A stretch of DNA of 64,000 nt. It comes from Cryptomeria japonica. Taxonomy: Eukaryota; Streptophyta; Pinopsida; Cupressales; Cupressaceae. Of the stretch, positions 1 to 9,722 are shown in pieces. The notes beneath the pieces are model-generated. The model was not told the DNA's origin. It worked only from the letters and a program-made list of their open reading frames with translations, and ran no database searches. Positions within the stretch are counted from its first letter, which is position 1. Every line of letters starts with the position of its first letter. A program made the position numbers and the translations under genes. Location of the stretch: positions 19,135,932 through 19,199,931 of the forward strand of contig NC_081412.1 of assembly GCF_030272615.1 (NCBI RefSeq), written 5' to 3'.

Positions 1-2216
1 TTTTGGGTACTTACTTGCTAACGCTATTTTGTGTATGACTCCTTTCTCACTCTCATTAAGGAAGAAGATAATGTTTAGATTGTTGTTCAATGTCTAGACA
101 CTTTTTGCTTGGCTTTCGGCTTGGCCATTCAATGACACAAGACACAATGTTATAGGTAGTCTTTTCTTCCCACCCTGCCTTGGATTCTTCAATATGGCTA
201 GAAATGGCTTCATCATGGCTAGTTTTTTCGCTTTCTGGGCATTCCTTTTGCCTTTCAAGCTTCGCCTGTGGATCTTTGGAATGTTGTTCTAGCCAAGATT
301 GAGAAAAAAATAGCCTATTGGATAACCAAGTCTCTCTCTATAGCTAGCAAATTTTAAATTTGTTTAAAGATTTTGGCTGCCACTCATGTCTATTACTCTT
401 CATGTTGGGCTCCTTCCAAGGCCTCTTACATGAAGTTGGAGATACTTTTGCGGGGTTTCCTTTGGGCCTCTGGTTCCAACCATCAAGGTTTTCATTCAGT
501 CGCTTGGGAGTATTGTTGCCTTCCCAAGGAGTTCGAAGGGCTTGGCCTTATTTCTACCTAGAAAGAAGGGCTTTCTTAATGTGCTAAATGGATCATCGGA
601 GCCTTATCTAGCAATGAGGCTTGGAAAATCCTTCTTCGACATTGCATTTCTTCGGGGTTTCCTGCCAATAGACTGGCTTGGAAGGGGATTGGTTTTCACA
701 CCCTTCTCATTATGAAAGACCCAATTCAGATACAGGGTACTTTTTTTGTTAAAAGCATTTGGCGTGCTTGGGAAGCTATTAATCCTTGGCTTTGATGGGC
801 GGATGATGGTTTTCATGATGGGATCTCCATGAATCAACACAACCTTTGGTGATCACCTCTTTTTCAGGTGCAAGGGTTACCACTGGCCAAAATCCAGGGT
901 GTTAGTGCTCTGCATTTTCACAAATGCGACATTCAAACACCTAAGGACCTGTTTTCCAGTGTTTTTATGAGTCTTTGGTCATGAGATGACCTCTAGGTCC
1001 AGTTTCGTCGGTCTCGACCTGATCGACATACTTATGACCTTCTGGTTTCGGCCTTACCCTCACATCTATTACATAAGCTTGGCATTCAGTCTGTCAGACC
1101 TTGGTGGAAGAATTGGAAGTGGTATCCTTGGACTCCTTTCATGAGCTACAAACCCAAAATTGGTTATCTCTGGCTGGTGCCCCATTTGCCTATGGTCCAT
1201 ATTCTTAACCAGCAATGGCATTTGCAGTCTTCTCAGAAATCCTAGAGACTCAGGTTTCTTGCACATTTTCTATTTCTATAGAAGAGCTCAATAGTATTGT
1301 AGTTGGATCCATGATTTCTTTCAACCTTTTTGGCCTGAGCCATTTTCTTGGCGTGTGGCTCTTCTAGGAGATTTGCCTAGAATCCCCTTCAAGTTTTGCC
1401 AGATATGGAATGCTTTTAGAATGGAGATCCTATTTACTCTTTTGAAAGATAGAAATGATGTTCTTTTTACTCATAGGTCTTTGGATACTAATGTCTCGCT
1501 CTATGCTAAATCTTGCATTTGTAATAATGTATTTATGCAGATTCAGGTACAAGTTAATAAAGTGGCTCTTGAGGTGGGCCACTTATAGGAGCTCCTTCAG
1601 CATTGGGGCAATGCCCCTTGTGCGGTTTCCAGAGTGTTGTAGGATTATTTTTCTGTCGACTGCACTCCACCCCATGGCCACCATCGTGGCCAAAGCTCCT
1701 CCACCCGACGTTCTCAGACCCAGTGGTCCCAGGTTCCTTGCCACTCCTCTGGTGGGGGAGATGACATGTGGAGGCACCACTCAGCTTCTCCTCCACGTCA
1801 TGGCTCTGCCTCAAGGTGGCCTTCTATTGATCATGTCACTTTGGCTACTATTGTTAGTGATGGTTCTGTGTGGCCTCCTGCCACCACCTCTAAATTTCCT
1901 CGCCTCACTCTGGCTATTTCACCTCCTAGGCGTGAGGAAGGAGAAGAAGAAAAAGACCCGAAAGATGGATGGTCCATTTCGAACATGACTCCTAGCCCCG
2001 CTGATGTATGGGGCAAGAAAGATGATCAAGATCCTCCCCCCTTGGTTGCCACTACTTTGGTTGCTTGTGGAAGTTTTTTGATGAATGGCTTTGTTTTTTG
2101 GTTCTAGCTTCTTGTCGTTTGACTCTCGCGGGGTGATCTTGTATCCCCCAACCTTTTTTTGTGAATATGTACTTTAATATTACTATCTAATAGAGAAGGC
2201 CTATTCATCAAAAAAA
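1..2216 (+). mobile_element. LINE (L1-type) 3' portion, decayed
   Basis: Broken reading frames on the plus strand resemble the C-terminal part of a plant L1-type reverse transcriptase ORF. Around 235-330 a frame reads like the RT thumb region (YLGIPF-like start, then AKIEKKIAYW). Around 370-560 it continues with AATHVYYSSCWAPSK, LLRGFLWASG, HSVAWEYCCLPKEFEGLGL, the usual block before the zinc-binding tail. Further frames continue to about 2105 with many stops and shifts. The 3' end carries a short A tract after TATTCATC (2205-2216), which fits a LINE tail. The 5' part, including the RT catalytic motif, lies outside the window or is lost. No target-site duplication could be tested because only one end is visible. 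Confidence 0.75.
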
Positions 2217-3408
2217 TGTTGGCAAGTTAAAATTAAAAAACAAAAAGAAATGATGTTAACATGTAGATTCAATAGATGTTTTATTGACTAATACTTATAC
2301 CATAAAGATATGTAAGAGTTAGGTCAATAGAAAATTATATAAGTTAATATTTTTATTTTTAACATGAATTTAATTTAATTGATATAAGCAACACTGCTTT
2401 CATAATTTATTTAATAACAAGAATATTTTATTTCAATCTTTCCACTTATGTTTAACAATCAAATCTCATCAGTTCTATGTCAAAATCATGCTTAATTTAT
2501 TTGTGATTGAAAATCCCTACACATTTCAAAATGATGGTAGCGTTTATGTTCTAGATATGGAAGAGTTGATAAAGGAGATGTCAACTAAAAATTTCCTTTC
2601 TTAATTTCTCTAAGTTTTTTAATGATGTTAAGTCATCCAACAAGTCACAAAGAATAATCATATTACATAAAATTATGTTATTTTGGTTGTAGGTAATTGT
2701 ACATGGCATGCTTTGAGTTCTAATGTAATGTCATGACAACTTTGAAAGGTGTCCAAGTATGATTAAATTAGAATTCTAAGATAAAATCATTATTAATTAT
2801 TTTTCAAAAATTTTAAAACTATTTTTTTTAATCTTTTAACATCAAGTTCAAAGGCTTTTTAAAATAGGGAATATACAATAATTCTACAAATATATTATTT
2901 TTGAAAAAAATTATAATTGAATTTTATATCTTTGACATTAAGCTTCAAAGGTTTTTTAAAATAAAGAACATTTGAGAATCCTACAAATCTATTCTTTTCA
3001 ACACACTCTTATATAGTAGACATTCTAATATCCAATGTGTTTTGCAACCATGGAATAGATAACTCTAGCAACAATCCTTGTCATGTGTTCTTTCCAATTC
3101 TACCATGTTGTATAAATATCCACAAAACATAATAGAACAAAAAAATACTAATTTAGGTGGCAACTCATATTTTATGTCTAGTTTTAGCTTTCAACATAAT
3201 CTACATAGGTTTTTGTATGCCTAATCAACATGAGATGCACTATCTGCATGTATCATAATGCTAGTCGGGACCACAATTAATGGCCTTCACTACATATGCT
3301 ACCATGTCCCCTTCTCTTGCGCATGATAGAACTTCAGTTAGATGACTGGAGTACATACTATTGTCTCCATAGGATGATAGCCAACATCCAACGGGATAGA
3401 GAAGCATA
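2217..3408. other. Gene-free AT-rich stretch
   Basis: No coding frame or RNA gene seen. One imperfect tandem repeat with a period near 95 bp is visible: 2838-2900 (ACATCAAGTTCAAAGG, then CTACAAATATATT) recurs at 2934-2995 (ACATTAAGCTTCAAAGG, then CTACAAATCTATT). The remainder looks like neutral host filler. Confidence 0.6.
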
Positions 3409-3567
3409 TGTAATTCATTAAATTATTATAAGGATTGCTCTTTTTCTATTTTTCTTGGTTATACCTTATGTTGTGACAATCGGTTACCGGTATCTATTAT
3501 GGTGTTTATGTTTCATGCTGCAATGCAGGGCTGCCCTTCATTGGACCTCCCTACCTTGACTGCATCA
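3409..3567 (+). repeat. T1 left LTR
   Basis: 159-bp direct repeat paired with 4656-4813. It begins TGTAATTC and ends CATCA just before the primer-binding-like site. Confidence 0.7.
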
Positions 3568-4655
3568 AGTGGTATTAGAGATGTTTATGAACTTGTTGAT
3601 GGAGGAATAGCTAGTTGTGAACCGGTTGGATGAAAAGAACTTGAGGCATCTTGAAGATTTGTTCGGATTGCCGAGCATTGAGGCAGTACAAGTCTTGCAA
3701 GCAGACCACCGAACCTAGGAGCATGAACTTAGGGCATTTGATAGGTGGACCTGAACCAATCATCAAATTGAGGAAGGTTGCAAGGTTGTTCAGTAGATTA
3801 CCGAGGAGAGGCAACTAGAACTTATAGTCATATCATCAAACTTGAGGCAGTTGCAAGTATCTATGAACAGATCACTGAAATAGATTTGATGTAGCATTGG
3901 TTATAAAGTGACGGGACTCACTTTTCAATTAACCCCGAGAGTTGTATGTAGGACCATTTGAGTACTTCATTCTGTTGGAGCAGTTAGTAGTGGAGTTGCT
4001 TGGAAATTATTGCGTTTCTTCATGTTTCTGAAATTAGAGTTGCGGATTTGGATTTAGCATCTAGAGATCATTGTGTTAAACATATTCTAGATTCATGGCA
4101 TTTAGATTTGATTCTGGTGAGATATCAATTCTGGTATTGGTCCAGTGTTGCTGTGGTTTTACCGATTGGTCTTGCAGCGTGTGGAGCGAAGAAGAATTGG
4201 GTTGTGAATGGTTTTTGTAACTTGCAGATCATTAGGAGATGTTGTTTTGGACCTAACCGATGTTCTTGGGGGTCCGTGCAAATTTTTAAGCATTATTGGA
4301 GGTGATCTTGGTGATTTGGGCTGACATATTATTGTTTGCATGTTTTATTATGAACCGGTAGATCTTTGGCTGACTTGATCAAGTTGTTGTTTCTTGCATA
4401 TAGTATAAAGAGGAAGATAGGATATTGATTTGAGGCAAAAAAGGTTCAACGAAGAAAAGATTCAGAACATATGTAGTTTCTGGAGAGATTCTAGTCGAGG
4501 GACTGAAGTCCAGAGGGACTGAGGTCCGAATCAGTGTGAATTGTTATTAGAGGCCTCATTGTTGAGCAAATAATCTATGGATCATAGATTTGAGTTGTAT
4601 GAATGATTTTGTGATTCTAGGCTACGATCCAGCATGTGTAAAGCCAATGGGAAAA

Positions 4656-4813
4656 TGTAATTCATTAAATTATTATAAGGATTTTTATTTTTCTATTTTC
4701 CCCAGTTATACCTTATGTTGTGACAACCAATACCGGTATATTTTAAGGTGTTTTTGTTTTAGGTTGCAAGGTGGGGCTGACCTTTATTGGACCTCCCTAC
4801 CTTGACTACATCA
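4656..4813 (+). repeat. T1 right LTR
   Basis: 158-bp copy of 3409-3567 with scattered substitutions. It shares the block TGGACCTCCCTACCTTGACT near its end. Confidence 0.7.
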
Positions 4814-5304
4814 CAAAGAGAAAGGCATAGATATGGAGATCATTTGAAATTGTTTAAAATTATCATGAAATAGATGACGCGAGCTAAAAAGTAAAAACAA
4901 GGCAACACATGAACATGGATACACAATGATCATGCATATGCTTGTAGTTACCTATGTACTTTCATTTTCTCAAAATTTCAAAATCCAAATGACCTATTAT
5001 ACAAATTATTTAACTCCATTTGCATGCTTATCCTTATGATTCTTAGTTGATTAATGTCTAAGGTAAACTTTTGATAGGAAAAGAAAACTTATATTCAATA
5101 TAGGAAAACAATTTGTGTCATACGTGGTACAAAAAAGGGAAATTTAGAAATACTAAACCCTTTATTTATGAGGCCTACAAAACCATAGAAATATACATAA
5201 CATCCATGTGGTGTTTATGAGAAAGAGGATGTACTATGTCACAATGATTTTTAATCCAGGATAGAATAAGAATAATTCTTAGAAATTCTTATAAGGAGTG
5301 TATT
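4814..5304. other. Gene-free flank left of element A
   Basis: AT-rich sequence with no frame, repeat or RNA recognised. Its last five bases before 5310 are the GTATG target-site copy of element A. Confidence 0.6.
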
Positions 5305-5309
5305 GTATG
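5305..5309. repeat. Target-site duplication of element A (left)
   Basis: GTATG, identical to 54925-54929 beyond the opposite LTR 49.6 kb away. This ties the two LTRs to one insertion. Confidence 0.9.
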
Positions 5310-6793
5310 TGATGCTCTACAAAAAAGGATGTTAGGAAACACACAGACATTCAGGTCAACTAAACGTTAGTGTTAGTTAGTCTCAATCATAAACGAAATA
5401 CAAAAGAAACTACAATCCTAAGCATCCATATCAAAAGAGATATCAAACATGTTATAGAAAGCATACAAAATTGGAGGAAAGACACTAAACCCTCCCAAAT
5501 GCTCTCCAAAATGCTCATAGTTGATCCTCCCTTGTTCCTCTCCTCTCCAAGTTCCACATGAGTGTAGCCCTCAGCTTTTGGCACTACTATGGAAGTCTTA
5601 TGGAGATTCAAGATTTATGAATAATGAAGATTAAAGACTATGCAAATGCAAGCAAACTAGTTATGAGAAAATACCTAATTAATATATATTGATTTTAGCC
5701 AAAATAACAAACTACATATGATTTTGCTCCTAAAATTCTCTCTAAATTTTAGTATAGGCTGGATGCATACAAGATTTATGGATCTGGATATGAAGGAAAT
5801 GGGCTCTATTTATAGGAAAATAGAGAAATGGATGGTTGAGATTGAGTAATCTCAACAAGGGCTAGGATTGATGGGTTTGTGATCCATGTGAGGGTTTTCA
5901 ACCCAATCTCAGGATGACAAATGTCAACATGAGATGGCTTGAGAGGAGAGGGAAGACGCATTAAATGCTTGAAATGATCTAAGGGATACCTTAGGAGGTA
6001 AGGCTAGGCTTGAGTTAAATGAATAAATCTTTTATCCAAGGGTAATGATTTTATCCAATGGATAAACTCTTGTGCAAGAGTTAGTGGGGATAACCATGAT
6101 CAAAACAATAAATGCTTGAAGAGACACATGAGTTAGATGGGGGTTAAGTTAGAGGGAAAGTCTCTAACCATGTGTGTGAGTTGAGTTAACCATTAATGGT
6201 TATGTAAGAGCCATAAGTGGTTTGGAAGACTTTGGGGGTTAACTTGTTGAATACATAAAGCCTTTAATGCTTTTCAAAGACTTTGGAGGCTTTGAGAAGT
6301 GACTTCAAGTTGCTTAGGAATGTGACAATATTTTGGAGATGGATTAGGCTAATTAGAAGGGGTTAGAAGAGTCTAGAAGGTGGTTAGAAGAGTCTAGAAG
6401 GAGTTTTTAGGATGCAAGTGGGTTTGGCGGGTGAGAGAAAATAGGATTTTAATTAAAATTAAATTCATTTATTTCAATCAAATAGCTGCAACTTGCATTT
6501 GTAGGAGAATGCAAGTGGGGGGGGGGGGGGGTAGTTTAGGGATTTAAATAAATATTTATTTATTTATCTAAAGGAGGAAATGGGATTAAATTAAATAAAT
6601 ATGTTTTATTCATTTAATTGATTGTGAATTTGGTTTAATGAATTAATTTAAATAAATTGAATAATTTATTTAATTAATAGGAGAAGAGTTTGAGGATGAA
6701 TTAATTAAATTAATTAATTAGTTATTGATAGTTAATTGATCAAATAAATACTAAATATTCATTTAATTAAGTGGAGAGATTTATGTATCTACA
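5310..6793 (-). repeat. Element A 3' LTR
   Basis: 1484-bp LTR that is TG...CA on either strand. It is paired with 53418-54924 and contains a G run of about 14 at 6518-6531. The next bases inside the element, read on the minus strand as AAAGAGAGGCAAA (6794-6806), form the polypurine tract next to it. Confidence 0.9.
5806..5815 (-). promoter_or_regulatory. Candidate TATA box in element A LTR
   Basis: Minus-strand reading CTATAAATAG, a strong plant TATA match, followed by AGCCC. The same box is at 42279-42288 in the related solo LTR, is CTATAAATATAG at 53912-53923, and is altered to CTATTAATAG in the duplicated LTR at 57563-58995. Function is inferred from sequence only. Confidence 0.55.
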
Positions 6794-7290
6794 TTTGCCT
6801 CTCTTTGAGATGGTGCATTTTATCACATCATTTCGAAGAAAGAAAGATAGGTGTGAAGAAATATGCCCCATAAATGTTAATTTAGTGGGTGGTATGCCCC
6901 CTCAAGAGATGGGCCGAAAGAATTTTGAAAAATTGGGCAATCTCTCGAAAAAGAGAAAGAAGTGAAGGAGAGGTAGAATAGAATAATTTAGAAATAATGG
7001 TGAAAGAATGGGAGAAAATGGAGTGAATACGAAGAAAAGGCAAGCCAACAAGTACCCTTAGTTCATGCAAGAGATAGAGTGCAAATGTAGTGTGTATTTA
7101 TGATTGATGTTATACAATTGATCAAAATTGGTTGGACAATCTGGTGCAATAAGTTAAATTTCCTTGGTTGAGTCAAAGCGTGACAGTTTATGTCATTTGT
7201 TCGCTTGGACAGGATAAAGTTTGAGTAAGTGAATCAAAGTGCCCTAATGAGACTTAGACAATTGATGTAATTGCCCGATGAAGTCAAGGT
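6794..7290 (-). other. Element A 3' untranslated region, part interrupted by G1
   Basis: Internal A sequence between its 3' LTR and the G1 insertion. It starts with the polypurine tract (6794-6806). No frame was recognised. It continues after G1 at 15097. Confidence 0.7.
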
Positions 7291-7617
7291 ATTTGTGTAG
7301 CGTCCTAAAATTGTGACACTTGCAATTTCGACTGCATTTGGGTCTTCACGATGGCGATGCAACACTGAACCTGAATGGAGACCCCGAAACTTGTTCATGA
7401 CATCAAAAACTGCATTTTTCAGCACCCTGGCCTGATCCCTCCTTGCACCCTGCTGTCCTGGGAGGTGGGACCATGGCGCCCAGCGCCTTGGTCCCTGGCC
7501 CTATTTTGGGCCCGATCTCTTATGGGGCTTCGGGTCTTTAAGTTTGCAAATTGGAAAATAATCTTTCTAGGTCTGCCCAAGGTCGGAAAAATCAGTCTAT
7601 CAACCCTAATTGGCAAG

Positions 7618-7625
7618 TATATAAA
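7618..7625 (+). promoter_or_regulatory. Candidate TATA box in G LTR
   Basis: TATATAAA within GCAAGTATATAAACTA. It is conserved in all four full G LTRs (14199-14206, 22048-22055, 28620-28627), with a C/T-rich segment just downstream. A promoter role is inferred. Confidence 0.5.
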
Positions 7626-7684
7626 CTACATCTCCTCTCCCATTTTGGTAGAGATGGAAAAAGGAAGGACATATGTGTACAAGA

Positions 7685-7742
7685 CACGGAAGCGATATTC
7701 AAACATTCAAGCATTCAAGTATTCAAGCATTCCTTCAAGCAA
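7685..7742 (+). repeat. ATTCAAGC short-repeat tract in G LTR
   Basis: Imperfect 8-10-nt repeats of the type CATTCAAG. Copy number and spacing differ slightly between LTRs (about 14275-14325, 22105-22157, 28680-28732), and a relic is in the minus-strand LTR at 61507-62720. It lies downstream of the TATA-like box, so probably in the transcribed leader. Confidence 0.6.
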
Positions 7743-8109
7743 TTGATCATTCTAAGTCTCCATTCAAGGCTAAGTGTTGCATTCAAGACAAGGATTCAAC
7801 CATTGAAGAGGAGATCACATACAACATACAACATACAACAACATTTACACCTTCGCATGTAAGAATACAAACATTCTTACAACAAGGTATCAGTACTTGT
7901 TTACGTTACAAACATTTACATTTACAGCATTCTCATTTCTTGGTTAATTCCAAAACCGGGGTTTGACCTAAGGGAAAACCCCTAATCCATAACCCCCCAA
8001 TCATCCTCTCTTTTCTATGTGTAGGTTGCAGGTACGCGACTGTAATTGAAGATCTGGAATCCTTGTGCAGAGATGAACAGATCCCCCTTCGTTTCGCGGA
8101 TTTTTCGGA

Positions 8110-8139
8110 GGACCGTGTGCACGCCGGACGCCATCGTCC
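8110..8139 (+). repeat. 30-nt stem-loop module, copy 1 (G1 5' LTR)
   Basis: Begins GGACCGTG and ends CATCGTCC. The arms can pair with one mismatch and one G-U, and the loop side carries the palindrome GTGCAC. Confidence 0.6.
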
Positions 8140-8510
8140 TGTCAACTTTTGCTCAAATTTGCAGGACAGCACCGTCTCAACATTTTACTGCTAATTCTAG
8201 GTCTGCAGCTTCATCCTATATCCCTATCTCTGTTTATAAGCGAATCTTTCTCACTTTACATGCACTCCTAGTTCAATCCTTCTATCCACATTCTTTACAA
8301 AAGAGGGTAGCCTTGCTGTCTTAACCCTTGAAACTCATTCAGAATCCAATCTTGCATTGTGTGGGATTGGATCTTGTGGGTTTCAACCCCTCTTTTGAAT
8401 GTAAAGTCCCTCCAAAGTGAAACCGGTCAACCCTAGTGACCTCCCTTCTCTCTCCTTGGAGTTGGGGAGGGGAGAACAACTAGGGTTCGATCGTGATTTT
8501 CCGCTTTACA

Positions 8511-8533
8511 TTTTGGTGAACCCGATGTGAACA
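8511..8533 (+). promoter_or_regulatory. G1 primer-binding site
   Basis: TGGTGAACCCGATGTGAAC starts three bases after the LTR. G2 has TGGTGAACCCGACGTGAAC at the same place. The complement ends GGGTTCACCA, as a tRNA 3' end would. The tRNA itself was not identified. Confidence 0.65.
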
Positions 8534-8914
8534 TCCTAATTCTGATTATTCATGGTTAGATCTAAAAAATTTGCTTCCTTAATTACATTTTCATGTTTGA
8601 TCTTTTGCAAATTTTAGAGGTTAATTGCATAAAAACCCTAAAATTTTCTTTTTAGTAATTGAGCTTGTGAAATGTGTAATTGTTAATGCTTGTTTCAGAT
8701 CTACCCTTCTATTACAAATTGTCAATTCATATTGGTGCTTTAGTTTTGAAAATTCAGTGGTTAAGTGTTAAAACCCTAATTTTTAAAACCCTCTTGATTC
8801 AGCCTTTGACTGATGATTTCACTGATCAAAACATCTCCAATTCAGCTGTAACTTTGGATTCCACAACAAAATCATAATATCTTTCATCCCTGAAAATTTG
8901 GAAAAAAGTTGCGA

Positions 8915-8944
8915 GGACCGTGTGCACCCCGAGCGCCATCGTCC
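8915..8944 (+). repeat. 30-nt stem-loop module, copy 2 (G1 leader)
   Basis: GGACCGTG ... CATCGTCC with the GTGCAC palindrome kept; same 30-nt length as the LTR copy. Confidence 0.6.
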
Positions 8945-9562
8945 CCGACATTTTTTCCGAAATTTCGGGAGTTAGATCTTACTGTATTTTTCTGCTAAAA
9001 TCCAGAATTTTGGCTGATTTCATCAATTTTAACACTTTCAAAATTAAGGTCAAAGTTGGTCTAGTGATTGCTTGGATTAAGGCTCCTAATCATTCAAAAA
9101 TTGTTGAAATTGAAATTTTGTGTCAAAATTGTGTTCTTACTGTCCTAAATCTGAAAAGTGTGTTGGCATTCATTCGAAATTTCAGTGCTTTATTCAAATT
9201 CTTGCAATTTATGGCTTTTGAAATTAAGTGTTTAATTACACCAACTTTGATTTCCACTTTCAAAATTGAATTTTGTGTGAAATTGAGTCAACTTTTAAAT
9301 TTCAAAACCTGCATTGCTTTTGGTATTCCCTCTAAAATCATAAAATTCAAAATTTCAGTTTCCCTCTCTTTTTCAAAATTCAAATTTTGCATTTTTCAAC
9401 AATCTTGGTAGGGTTCAATTTTGAGATTGCAACTTTAATTTGGCCTATCTACAGATCGTAAAATCACTCATTTTTTTTCAGATTAGCTTTAAAATCATCA
9501 TAACTTTCATCCCTGAAAATCATCATAACTTTCATCCCTGAAAATTTCGAAAAAAGTTGCGA

Positions 9563-9592
9563 GGACCGTGTGCACTCCGTTCGCCACGGTCC
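9563..9592 (+). repeat. 30-nt stem-loop module, copy 3 (G1 leader)
   Basis: The best hairpin of the set: GGACCGTG pairs perfectly over 8 bp with CACGGTCC around a 14-nt loop that includes most of GTGCAC. Confidence 0.65.
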
Positions 9593-9722
9593 CTGACATT
9601 TTTTTCGAAATTTCGGGAGATTGTTCTGATTGTATTTAATAGTCTAAATCTAGGAGATTGGCTGATTTTATTGAAATTTGCTACCTCTAAAATTCAAAAT
9701 CTTCTCCCTTTCTCTCTAGTGC

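Larger units (their letters stand above)
3409..4813 (+). mobile_element. TRIM-like non-autonomous LTR element (T1)
   Basis: Two direct repeats of about 159 bp, both starting TGTAATTCATTAAATTATTA and ending GACTRCATCA, flank about 1.09 kb. Directly after the first repeat is TGGTATTAGAG (3570-3580), a close match to the tRNA-iMet-type primer-binding site TGGTATCAGAGC. The sequence before the second repeat, AATGGGAAAA, can serve as a purine-rich tract. The interior has no RT, integrase or protease; only short broken frames are seen. No matching target-site duplication was found, so the outer boundaries rest on the repeat ends alone. Confidence 0.7.
7296..8510 (+). repeat. G1 5' LTR
   Basis: 1215 bp, same length as the 3' LTR at 13877-15091. 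It contains a TATA-like box, an ATTCAAGC short-repeat tract and one copy of the 30-nt stem-loop. Confidence 0.93.
8534..9722 (+). other. G1 leader (5' untranslated region)
   Basis: About 1.2 kb without a convincing frame, rich in short AATTTC/AAAATT words. It holds two stem-loop modules (8915-8944, 9563-9592), each in a longer repeated context (TTTCATCCCTGAAAATTT, then AAAAAAGTTGCGAGGACC). A 25-bp unit, AATCATCATAACTTTCATCC plus CTGAA, occurs twice in tandem at about 9494-9543 but once in G2. Confidence 0.7.

Noticed and set aside
1455-2107. ORFs of 113-177 codons near the LINE tail
   Set aside because: They overlap in several frames, lack domain similarity and lie in the decayed LINE 3' region.
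7685-7742. CRISPR-like or regulatory short repeat array (ATTCAAGC)
   Set aside because: Units are 8-10 nt with no spacers and occur inside each G LTR; simple slippage repeats in a eukaryotic element.
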